From the NCBI GenBank assembly GCA_003972955.1, contig QOAQ01000028.1:1-39662 (forward strand): 39,662 nt of DNA, given 5' to 3'. A program made the translations under genes and the position numbers. Numbering within the stretch: the stretch's first letter is position 1; every line of letters begins with the position of its first letter. The notes under the pieces were generated by a model that saw nothing but the letters and a program-made list of their open reading frames with translations, did no database searches and was not told the DNA's origin. Below, one piece after another: positions 30,784 to 38,961 of the stretch. The DNA comes from Aquificaceae bacterium (GTDB taxonomy: Bacteria > Pseudomonadota > Gammaproteobacteria > Thiotrichales > Thiotrichaceae).

Positions 30784-31818
30784 TTATGCGGTTTTATTTT
30801 TCTTTTTCTTGGTGGGAAAAAGGAAAATAAGACTAAATATCAACGATACAAGTGTTTCAATAAGCCCTATAAAAAAACCTGCGGTCTTTTTAATTATTTT
30901 ACCACCACGTAACATGCCTTTACCGAGTAACTTTAAATAACCTTTCGTCTTTGTGCCATGCTTTAAAGTAACTTTCTCCAAATGACGTAGATCATCCGTT
31001 GTTTCAACATATTTTAGCAAATGTAATGTATCTGCAACCGAACTGGCTTTACGTATACCACTCACCTGACCCGCTATTTTTTCTAGCGGTTTTATTGCGT
31101 TAGGATGAAAAGCTGTTTTGGCAGCCCGTATAATATTTTTCATTCCTTTGCGGCTCTTTGCGACTTTAATAAAACCAGACCAATCGAAGACATTACCCGC
31201 TAAACGTAATAATTGTTTTTGAAAGGGAGCGCTTAAACGACGCGTCTTTTTTGCCAGTTTGACTAAAGACACTCCAGCTTTTGCGGGAGCGGCAGTCCCT
31301 GCGCTACCAATGGTAATGGCAGTTAAGCCAATACCTGCACCTGATAAGGTTGCCACTAACTCATCAACAGGTTCATTTGCTTGATAATGTTTATATTCGC
31401 CATGCAAATCACGAACATCGCCAACAACCGTAAAATCAGACGTGATTGCTCCTGCCACTCCTGCTCCTGTACTCCCTTTGCCTGAGACAAAACCATTAAA
31501 AAAGTTACCTACATTATCTTTAATTCGACGACCCTTTGTATCTTGCGCTTGTAATTGTTGCTGATACTGATTGTAATAAAGGGAGTAGCCATTCTGCTTA
31601 GCAATGTCGATATACATTCTTGCATCATCAAAACGCCCTGCAGAAATTGATGCTATTATTTCTTTATGCAACACCTGAGCACTAATCGTGGTCGTCATTA
31701 AACGATGCGTATCAGCGGGTACTTCTTCATACTCCCAATGCCCTGCTAACTGCTTTAAGCTCATTGCGAGCGCAGACAAAGAAATAATAAGAAAAATAAG
31801 TCTAAGCGATGATTTCAT
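30784..31818 (-). CDS. Hypothetical protein with N- and C-terminal hydrophobic segments
   Basis: 344 aa ORF, N-terminal TM/signal, glycine/alanine-rich mid region, C-terminal TM followed by KKKKNKTA. Confidence 0.75.
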   Translation of the reverse strand: MKSSLRLIFLIISLSALAMSLKQLAGHWEYEEVPADTHRLMTTTISAQVLHKEIIASISAGRFDDARMYIDIAKQNGYSLYYNQYQQQLQAQDTKGRRIKDNVGNFFNGFVSGKGSTGAGVAGAITSDFTVVGDVRDLHGEYKHYQANEPVDELVATLSGAGIGLTAITIGSAGTAAPAKAGVSLVKLAKKTRRLSAPFQKQLLRLAGNVFDWSGFIKVAKSRKGMKNIIRAAKTAFHPNAIKPLEKIAGQVSGIRKASSVADTLHLLKYVETTDDLRHLEKVTLKHGTKTKGYLKLLGKGMLRGGKIIKKTAGFFIGLIETLVSLIFSLIFLFPTKKKKNKTA

Positions 31819-31871
31819 CGATAATAATATCTCATATTGAACTCACCTTAAATTATGTAGGGCTGTGAATT

Positions 31872-32573
31872 TTAAGGCTTAGGTAGTCGTCTCCATTGCC
31901 CATCGATCAAACCTTCTATCGGTTGATAACGTGTTTTATAGTTCATTTTCTTGCATTCTTCAATCCAATAGCCTGGATAAACATAATCTAAGCCTAATTT
32001 TTTTGCATACTCTATCTGCCACAGTACAGCAAACACACCTAAACCACGCTTATGTCCAATATTTGGATCAAAAAAGGTATAAACAGCCGATAAGCCTGAC
32101 GCTAAAATATCTATTGTAGCGACACCAACTAAAATATCTTTTTCATAAAATTCTATAAAACGTGTCTCACACCAATCGGAGCCTAGAAATTCATCCACAC
32201 CTTCATAGTCAGTGCTGTCATGTCGAGCTTCTAAATAATCGGCATAAATTGGTAAGTATTCATCTTTAAATCCTGACTCATTTATCACAATGGTTAAATC
32301 TTGATTTGACTTCCAATTACGTCGCTGACTGCGACTAGCCTTAAAGTCAGCGGCATTAATCCGAGTCGTTTTACATTTATTGCATGATTGACAATAGGGT
32401 TTATATACCTGCTGCCCACTACGGCGAAACCCTGATCGAATGAGATAATCATAGACAGAAGGTGACATTGGGAAACTGGGGTCTATTACTGCGTTTCTTG
32501 CAATGACGCTAGGTAAATATGAACACGCATGTAGAGCGGTGGGGTATATTTTTAGGGGTTGGCTTAATTTCAT
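31872..32573 (-). CDS. bpt: Aspartate/glutamate leucyltransferase (arginyltransferase family)
   Basis: CSYLPSVIARNAVIDPSFPMSPSVYDYLIRSGFRRSGQQVYKPYCQSCNKCKTTRI. Confidence 0.95.
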   Translation of the reverse strand: MKLSQPLKIYPTALHACSYLPSVIARNAVIDPSFPMSPSVYDYLIRSGFRRSGQQVYKPYCQSCNKCKTTRINAADFKASRSQRRNWKSNQDLTIVINESGFKDEYLPIYADYLEARHDSTDYEGVDEFLGSDWCETRFIEFYEKDILVGVATIDILASGLSAVYTFFDPNIGHKRGLGVFAVLWQIEYAKKLGLDYVYPGYWIEECKKMNYKTRYQPIEGLIDGQWRRLPKP

Positions 32574-32653
32574 TTTTATTGGGGTAAAAATATATTTAGT
32601 TCGTAACTACTCAGCATAATTGAAAAACATGCTAAATAATAACGTTAGTTTAA

Positions 32654-32768
32654 GGACTCAGGATTAAATAATCTACGAAACTTAAATGCCTTTTTATCCC
32701 AGATTGAGATCATCCAATCTGAAATAAAAATTCTGTGTCAAGTTCGCATATTATTCAATCCTAAGTCC
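32654..32768. mobile_element. MITE family A, copy 3 (115 bp, internally deleted), TSD TAA
   Basis: GGACTCAGGATTAAATAAT...ATTATTCAATCCTAAGTCC; TAA at 32651-32653 and 32769-32771. Confidence 0.88.
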
Positions 32769-32868
32769 TAAGAATGAGACTACAACACAAAGGGGGGATT
32801 TGGTTATAGAAACGACAATAACAAATTACAACAAAGCTACTTGATGTAGTTGAACGGTTACACAAAAT

Positions 32869-33576
32869 CTAGGAGACTGTAGAACAGGCTTTTTTCCGTA
32901 AACCTTCTGAGTTTACGATTGAAATAAAACCTTTTGACTCTTCAAGAAAACCTAAGCGCTTCCACTCAGATAAAAACCGACTGACTGTTTCAATCGTTAA
33001 GCCGAGAAAGTCACCTATTTCTCTACGAGAAAGTTCTAATTTTATCCAATCTTTTTCATCTAAACCTTCGCACCATTTTAATAAAAAAGAAGCTAATTTC
33101 TCAGGGGCTTTTTTTGCGCCTAACTCAAGCATCATATCTTCGGCTTCACGTATGTTTTTCAACCAACGTGCCATCATCGCTGAGTTAATTTCAATATTTT
33201 TAATTCTTAATTGATCTAAGTCTTTTAAAGGTAAACGACAGATTTCACTTTTGCTAACCGTTATCGCTGTATGGTTATACGCTTTATCGGCAAAGCCATC
33301 AAAACCAAATAAATCCCCTTTTTTTAGGATTCTAACTATCTGAGTTCTTCCATTAGGTAGACTTTTGGTGAGTTTTATTAATCCTTCTCGCAAAGTGTAC
33401 GCATATTTTGAAGGCTCTCCCTGTTGATAGATGACATCATTAGATTTGCACTCTAAAATGGAAGTATGGAAATCTTTTATATCTGTTTTTAGTATTTCCT
33501 CAGACAAACCAGAAAAAATACTTCTATAACGAATAGGACAGGTCAAACAATGACCTTTACCTGTAATATTTGGCAT
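32869..33576 (-). CDS. Crp/Fnr family transcriptional regulator
   Basis: cNMP-like domain (YQQGEPSKYAYTLREGLIKLTKSLPNGRTQIVRILKKGDLFGFDGF) and HTH (SRREIGDFLGLTIETVSRFLSEW); N-terminal CLTCPIR. Confidence 0.93.
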   Translation of the reverse strand: MPNITGKGHCLTCPIRYRSIFSGLSEEILKTDIKDFHTSILECKSNDVIYQQGEPSKYAYTLREGLIKLTKSLPNGRTQIVRILKKGDLFGFDGFADKAYNHTAITVSKSEICRLPLKDLDQLRIKNIEINSAMMARWLKNIREAEDMMLELGAKKAPEKLASFLLKWCEGLDEKDWIKLELSRREIGDFLGLTIETVSRFLSEWKRLGFLEESKGFISIVNSEGLRKKACSTVS

Positions 33577-33614
33577 ACAACGCCTATTAACTTAGATTGG
33601 GATAGATAAATAAA

Positions 33615-33778
33615 ACCTGAATCCGTGACTTCACTACGGCATAGTGAATAAGCTATTGATTCATCACGGGTTTAAAAAATACTCGCTTAACCTATGGGTG
33701 AAGCTAAGATTTTTTAAAATCCCGTGCTAAACCAATATCTTCCCCCCTATTATCCACATTGAAATCACAGATTCAGGT
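33615..33778. mobile_element. MITE-like inverted-repeat element (164 bp) with termini ACCTGAATCYGTGAYTTCA
   Basis: acctgaatccgtgacttca...tgaaatcacagattcaggt, 17/19 complementary; internal stem CACGGGTTT...AAATCCCGTG. Confidence 0.65.
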
Positions 33779-33870
33779 AAAAAATTCAAACTATCGATTT
33801 ACAACTAAAAAGATTAATAGCCTAATCACCATAGAGCAAGAAAGCCTAGACAATCGGGGGAGTTATCGGG

Positions 33871-34602
33871 CTATCTAGCACTAGGTATTTTTAAGACTTG
33901 ACCAACGCGAATTAAATTAGGGTCTTTGAGAGTATCTTTATTAGCTTCATATAATGCTAAATAGTTTGCACCACTGCCATAGATACGTTGCGCTATTTTA
34001 AAGAGTGTTTCACCTTCAAGTACTGTTACAGTAGTCATCGTTGCTGACTCTTTTGTAGAGTCAGTAGTTGCTACTTCTACTTTTAGAGACTGTACATAGG
34101 CATCTTGTTTGTCCCCATTAGCCATTGCTTTATTTTCACCAACAATGCTTTTAAGTGCTTTTTTTGCTGATTTAATCGTTCCTTCTGATATATCACTCTT
34201 AGTTTTGCTGTTGATATTTAGCATCGCAGCAGATACTGCATTACGAATATCATCTAGCTTATTTCCTTTTAATAAAGCCCCAGAAACAACATTTTCTAAC
34301 TTGTTTTTAAAGTCACTCTCTTTTGTTGATTCTTCTTTTTTATTCTTCGTTTTTTCGACTAATAGTCCTTTAATTTGTGCTGCAATTTTTTCTTCTAAAT
34401 CAGAATAATTGGTTACAGATTCAGGGCTGATCGAAGGCTCAGAAATATCCTCTACAGGAGCACTTCCTTCATCCATGCTGGTTTCTTTTGCCTCTGCACT
34501 TAAAGCATCTAATATTGCTTTATCTTTATCGGCAGAAAAAACGGACGAGCTACTTAGCAACAGAAGGAAAGTCGATAAAAATACGGTTGTCAATGTTTTC
34601 AT
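33871..34602 (-). CDS. Exported LysM-domain protein
   Basis: Signal peptide MKTLTTVFLSTFLLLLSSSSVFSA; C-terminal TVLEGETLFKIAQRIYGSGANYLALYEANKDTLKDPNLIRVGQVLKIP. Confidence 0.88.
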   Translation of the reverse strand: MKTLTTVFLSTFLLLLSSSSVFSADKDKAILDALSAEAKETSMDEGSAPVEDISEPSISPESVTNYSDLEEKIAAQIKGLLVEKTKNKKEESTKESDFKNKLENVVSGALLKGNKLDDIRNAVSAAMLNINSKTKSDISEGTIKSAKKALKSIVGENKAMANGDKQDAYVQSLKVEVATTDSTKESATMTTVTVLEGETLFKIAQRIYGSGANYLALYEANKDTLKDPNLIRVGQVLKIPSAR

Positions 34603-34622
34603 ATTAAATCTCCTACCTACTT

Positions 34623-35279
34623 TTATGGCGTTACTACGGTTAAGCCCAACAACTGCCAAGACTGCATACCACCACGATACCAAAACAATTTATCCGCAGG
34701 GTATCCCATATCAAGCAGGTCTCCTATAGCACGAGGAGATTGACCACACCATAAGCCATTACAAAATAAGAGCAATTCTTGAGCATTTTTAAAGTCCCAT
34801 TTATTATCGGTGACAGTAGCCCCTAATAGTTTAAGTATTCGCTTAGCATGTACGCTCTCTAAACCACCGTCTAAAATACTAAAAGGAATATTAATAGAAC
34901 CTGGTATTGTACCTTTTTCAAACCAGTCAGGCAGTCGAGCATCAATTAATAAACCTTTACTATTTTTAACTTCATTATCAAGAAAGGAGAGCAACTCTAC
35001 TTCACCGACGGTTTTAACACCTTTATGTATTTCTATCGGTTGCACGCAAAATGGAGGACACGCACGAGATGTTTTTGCAAAACCATTCGTTAATTTATGT
35101 TTTGAATCTTGAATTCGCTCAATTTTTACTGTTTTACCACCATAGGTAATATCTAAACTCTTCAAATCTTTAGTAATACCCACCTTATTTTCTGCATATG
35201 AGAAAGCAGGGAATAATAATAAGCCACTAGTAATAGCTAGAATAAAGAATTTAAAAATCGTTTTTATATTTACATTCAT
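34623..35279 (-). CDS. Exported rhodanese-like protein
   Basis: Signal peptide, LLIDARLPDWFEKGTIPGSINIPF, active-site-like LLFCNGLWCGQSPRAI, extra SRACPPFCVQPI motif. Confidence 0.85.
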   Translation of the reverse strand: MNVNIKTIFKFFILAITSGLLLFPAFSYAENKVGITKDLKSLDITYGGKTVKIERIQDSKHKLTNGFAKTSRACPPFCVQPIEIHKGVKTVGEVELLSFLDNEVKNSKGLLIDARLPDWFEKGTIPGSINIPFSILDGGLESVHAKRILKLLGATVTDNKWDFKNAQELLLFCNGLWCGQSPRAIGDLLDMGYPADKLFWYRGGMQSWQLLGLTVVTP

Positions 35280-35381
35280 AGATTTTACCCAATACATGAT
35301 AATGATTAATTTTGACTATCCTTGGGAACTCTAAAGAAATCAAGTTACCCCATTGCTTGTCCTTTTATTATACTTATAATT

Positions 35382-35660
35382 CTATTTTTGAGATTTCGCA
35401 ACTTCTGACTGCACTGCCTCTTGTATATCTGCATCTATAGAGTCTTGAACTGCATTTTGCAAAGCATCCCGCAAACTATCACCCGCCTTATCTTTTTTAT
35501 TAATTTGTTTTTCTTTATCAACGACCTGAGTACTTGCCGCCTGTGTTTTCACAATGGAAGTAGTCTTAGATTTAGAGGCTTGATTAGCCATATAAAAAAA
35601 ATAAATAAATATTGCCAGTAAAACAATACCCAAGCCTATAAATCCTATTTTTTTGTTCAT
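35382..35660 (-). CDS. Small single-TM protein of unknown function
   Basis: MNKKIGFIGLGIVLLAIFIYFFYM then charged/Gln-rich tail. Confidence 0.6.
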   Translation of the reverse strand: MNKKIGFIGLGIVLLAIFIYFFYMANQASKSKTTSIVKTQAASTQVVDKEKQINKKDKAGDSLRDALQNAVQDSIDADIQEAVQSEVAKSQK

Positions 35661-35718
35661 TTTTTATTCCTCATAGTTTTTATTATTATTATTTTCGACT
35701 CCAGCTCATTAATTCAGT

Positions 35719-35752
35719 CTACTCCCTCAACATTGTTTTAATAGAGTATTAG
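35719..35752. repeat. CTAGTACTCC palindrome, degenerate copy 3, overlaps 3' end of Cache-HAMP gene
   Basis: ctactccctcaacattgttttaatagagtattag. Confidence 0.6.
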
Positions 35753-36930
35753 CTCGCTCTTTTCATCAGAATTTGCATTGATTTTCTTAACAACTCCACT
35801 GCTTTTGCTAATGAACCTATTTCATCGTTACTTTCTATAGTAATAGGGGTTTCTAAATCACCCATACTAAGTTTTTCAACACTTTTGGTTAGCGTAAGTA
35901 TTGGTTTAGAGATAGAGTTTGACAAAAAGAAGGCCAGAGCAACGGTTAAAAGAAGTGCTAATAAAGCAATTCCTAAAAACACATAAAGAAAGTTATTAAC
36001 TGCTTTAAAAATAATGCTCTTAGGAGAAATATCCACAACATTTCCTAGTAAAAAACTATTATCTGCTATTTTTATAGGAACAAACGTAACAATATCATCA
36101 CTCGTTTCTATATCTTGGACATCTGTTGCACGAGATATTTTATCTTTTAGCTCAGGTCGCTCTTTAAATAGATTTGCTTCTTTATTTAATTCTCGAATAC
36201 TACTCCAGACTTTCTTTCCATCGGGGTGGTAATAGTAATAACCATCGCTATCTATAAAGGCTAAAGTTTCGCCGTCAATCGACTGGGAAGCGATGATATC
36301 TATGATCTTTTGTGCCTTAACATTTAAAATAACAACACCTTGCAATTTGTTTTTCTTATCAAAAACAGATGTTGCAAAACGAATGGTTGGATTGTACGGC
36401 TCCTCTATTTTTCCTAGCTCACGATTTAAATCAAGCTTAGTAATTAGCAACTTATCTTTTTTAAGTTTTAATGACTCACTAACATAACCCCTTGTCTTTT
36501 TAGATTTTAATTTAGTTTCTGATACTATTTTAGTCTTGCCACCAGAGTGGTTAACACGCACAACCTCTTTGCCTGAAATATCAATAAAACGTACTTGATC
36601 ATAAATTCTCTTTTGCGCGGAAAACTTGGCGAAACTAGAGCGTAAATTAGTAAGTAGTAAGCGTTCTGAATTACTACTATCAGACTCTAAAGCAGACAAA
36701 TACAAATGCAATGCAGGAAAGTCTCTCAAATAAAACACATCGCTACTTACATTTCCTAAGTAACCATTAATTTGCTCTTGAACTAACAACATTCTACTTT
36801 TATGCGCAGATATACTACTTTCTTTTAACGATTCCGTTGTTGAGAAAAAGGTATAGCCACCAATCAACAGTGTTGGTAATAAAGTTACTAACAATAAAAC
36901 CAATAAAAGTTTGTTTTTTATACTATTCAT
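35749..36930 (-). CDS. Membrane sensor: N-terminal TM, extracytoplasmic Cache-like domain, TM, HAMP, no output domain
   Basis: VRFIDISGKEVVRVNHSGGK, GYYYYHPDGKKVW, C-terminal SISKPILTLTKSVEKLSMGDLETPITIESNDEIGSLAKAVELLRKSM. Confidence 0.85.
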   Translation of the reverse strand: MNSIKNKLLLVLLLVTLLPTLLIGGYTFFSTTESLKESSISAHKSRMLLVQEQINGYLGNVSSDVFYLRDFPALHLYLSALESDSSNSERLLLTNLRSSFAKFSAQKRIYDQVRFIDISGKEVVRVNHSGGKTKIVSETKLKSKKTRGYVSESLKLKKDKLLITKLDLNRELGKIEEPYNPTIRFATSVFDKKNKLQGVVILNVKAQKIIDIIASQSIDGETLAFIDSDGYYYYHPDGKKVWSSIRELNKEANLFKERPELKDKISRATDVQDIETSDDIVTFVPIKIADNSFLLGNVVDISPKSIIFKAVNNFLYVFLGIALLALLLTVALAFFLSNSISKPILTLTKSVEKLSMGDLETPITIESNDEIGSLAKAVELLRKSMQILMKRAS

Positions 36931-36978
36931 AATATATCTGTCTTTATTGTTGCTCTATAAAAGATTCACTTAAATCTA

Positions 36979-37012
36979 ACCTGAATCCGTAAGGTTAAAT
37001 GCAGATTCAGGT
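36979..37012. repeat. Compact ACCTGAATCC...GATTCAGGT palindrome
   Basis: acctgaatccgtaaggttaaatgcagattcaggt. Confidence 0.75.
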
Positions 37013-37070
37013 ATTAGAAATATTTTTAAGAAATAAGGGAAAATATTTTCTCAATTCTAGCGTGTCATTT

Positions 37071-37709
37071 TTAAGTTTCTGAGAATTTATCCAACACCGC
37101 TTGAGCCTGCTGCGCAAATTCTTTCTGTTCGGTCTTGGGGTCTAATTCCTGCTGAATAATCTCAACTAAATTTGGTAAATTTTCACGTGTTTGAAGATAG
37201 GTTTTCTTCCACTTTGTAACATCGTCTTCAAATACAAAAATAGCAGCTGGACCTAAGTATGTTTTTAAAATTTCTGACAGTTGATCTAATACAGGCTGAA
37301 AATCAGCATCGGTTGGGGGGCTTTGGTCTGTTTCTCCTTGCGGGGATAAACTTGCTATTTTTTCTTCCTGTTCTTCTTTAATTTTTCGTTGTATTTTAGT
37401 TGACGCAGACTTAACACCCATATTAACCAAAGGGAAATTAATTTTTTTATCAGTCAATAAAATAATAATACACGTCTCTTGTACTAAATAACCGACTAAA
37501 AATTTATCCCCTATTGAGAAATAAATTTCGTTATGTGATTTATCAATCGCTTTTAATGCAGAAAAAATCTGATCAATTAAATCATGCGACAAGGTCATGG
37601 AATCAGACATATCATCAGGGAATGTAGAAACGGGATCTTTCCCCTCTTGATAAATACAGGCATGATGTACACCTCGAAGCAATGCGATACCTTTTAGTAT
37701 ACTCTCCAT
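37071..37709 (-). CDS. Roadblock/LC7-like protein with additional C-terminal domain
   Basis: LRGVHHACIYQEGKDPVSTFPDDM...FLVGYLVQETCIIILLTDKKINFPLVNMGVKSA; C-terminal LDQLSEILKTYLGPAAIFVFEDDVTKW. Confidence 0.6.
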   Translation of the reverse strand: MESILKGIALLRGVHHACIYQEGKDPVSTFPDDMSDSMTLSHDLIDQIFSALKAIDKSHNEIYFSIGDKFLVGYLVQETCIIILLTDKKINFPLVNMGVKSASTKIQRKIKEEQEEKIASLSPQGETDQSPPTDADFQPVLDQLSEILKTYLGPAAIFVFEDDVTKWKKTYLQTRENLPNLVEIIQQELDPKTEQKEFAQQAQAVLDKFSET

Positions 37710-37713
37710 CAAA

Positions 37714-38721
37714 CTAAACCCACTGTAGCATATCCTCTATTTTTTGACTCAGAGCTGGCACAGACACTGCTTTGTCGGAACTAACACCTAATGAACGCTC
37801 TTCTTCAACAAAGACCGTTAAGTTTTCATCATGAGGACCTCGTAACATAATTCGGTGAATTGCCCCCATATTTGTTGCATCTTCTAAAACAGGTGTGATA
37901 CCTGACAAAAAAGCAATGAACTCGTTAATATCATCATCATTGATAGTAGAATGCAACAACTCGCCGATAGAGTTGGTTAATGTTACACCATTAACACCTT
38001 TTAAAGTAGCGACCTGCTGTAACGATGTTTCATTCAACTCCAACACCTCGTCCGAAGAAGCCGCTTGAGGTTCTACATCAACTAAATTCACCGATGATTT
38101 CTCTATAATATCATCTTTGACAGGCTTATCGGCGACAGCAGAAGCATCCTCACTAACAACATCATTCTCCTTTGTTATCGCCGTTTTTTCAGCAGTAGCG
38201 ATGATATCAGCCACTAAAGTATGCACTAACTGCTCAACATCACTTTTCTTTCGAGCATCAATAAACCGCACTTCAGCATCGAGGTTCAATTCTTTAAGCC
38301 AGAGTTGATACGTTGACAAAGAGACCTCATTGCTCTCATCAGAGCGTGTTACGCCTACAATGAGCTTATTAGATGCAATCAAATCGGAAAAGCTATCAAC
38401 GTAATATTTTAGGTCTCGAAAAGGATAGTTGCGGGTTGTATCGAGCAAAATAATAATGCCACGCGCACCTTGAGAAAGAATATCCCACATAAAATTAAAG
38501 CGTTGCTGCCCCGGTGTTCCATAGACATAAGCCATATCTTCACCTACCTGAACAACACCAAAATCCATTGCTACGGTCGTATTTAACTTTCTTTGACTTG
38601 TGACTTCATCATTGTCGCTGACAAGCACATCTGTTACGAAGGCATCGTCGTTGGTCAAAGAATTTATCGCGGTTGTCTTACCAGACCCCACAGGCCCCGT
38701 AACAATTATTTTATACTTCAT
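37714..38721 (-). CDS. CvnD/MglA-like small GTPase fused to C-terminal roadblock-like domain
   Basis: G1 TGPVGSGKTTAI, TTVAMDFGVVQVGEDMAYVYGTPGQQRFNFMWDILSQGARGIIILLDTTR, G4-like GVTRSD; C-terminal LQQVATLKGVNGVTLTNSIGELLHST; start MKYKIIV preceded by aaggtg. Confidence 0.85.
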   Translation of the reverse strand: MKYKIIVTGPVGSGKTTAINSLTNDDAFVTDVLVSDNDEVTSQRKLNTTVAMDFGVVQVGEDMAYVYGTPGQQRFNFMWDILSQGARGIIILLDTTRNYPFRDLKYYVDSFSDLIASNKLIVGVTRSDESNEVSLSTYQLWLKELNLDAEVRFIDARKKSDVEQLVHTLVADIIATAEKTAITKENDVVSEDASAVADKPVKDDIIEKSSVNLVDVEPQAASSDEVLELNETSLQQVATLKGVNGVTLTNSIGELLHSTINDDDINEFIAFLSGITPVLEDATNMGAIHRIMLRGPHDENLTVFVEEERSLGVSSDKAVSVPALSQKIEDMLQWV

Positions 38722-38961
38722 CCATTCACCTTTTAGACTCACCCCAAATATTGCCTTTTCCCCATAAGTAGTTGTAGCACAAGGAGATAGTGTTGCACAC
38801 TCTTACGTAGATATTATCAATATCACATATATCAAAATATTTTTGTCTGAAATGTTATCAATTTCATGCAAAAGTCTCAATATACTACCAATAAAATAGA
38901 CAAGCTGTTACTTTACCGTCCTCAAAAACTCTCTTTAAACCCAATAAAGAAATTGAAGCAC

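Noticed and set aside
15576-32768. Possible CRISPR-like array from recurring GGACTCAG/CTGAGTCC sequences
   Set aside because: Copies are kilobases apart, inverted-repeat bounded with TSDs; no regular spacer/repeat structure or cas genes
34109-34729. Plus-strand ORFs 34109-34408 and 34409-34729
   Set aside because: Antisense to LysM and rhodanese genes with signal peptides and domain motifs; no independent support
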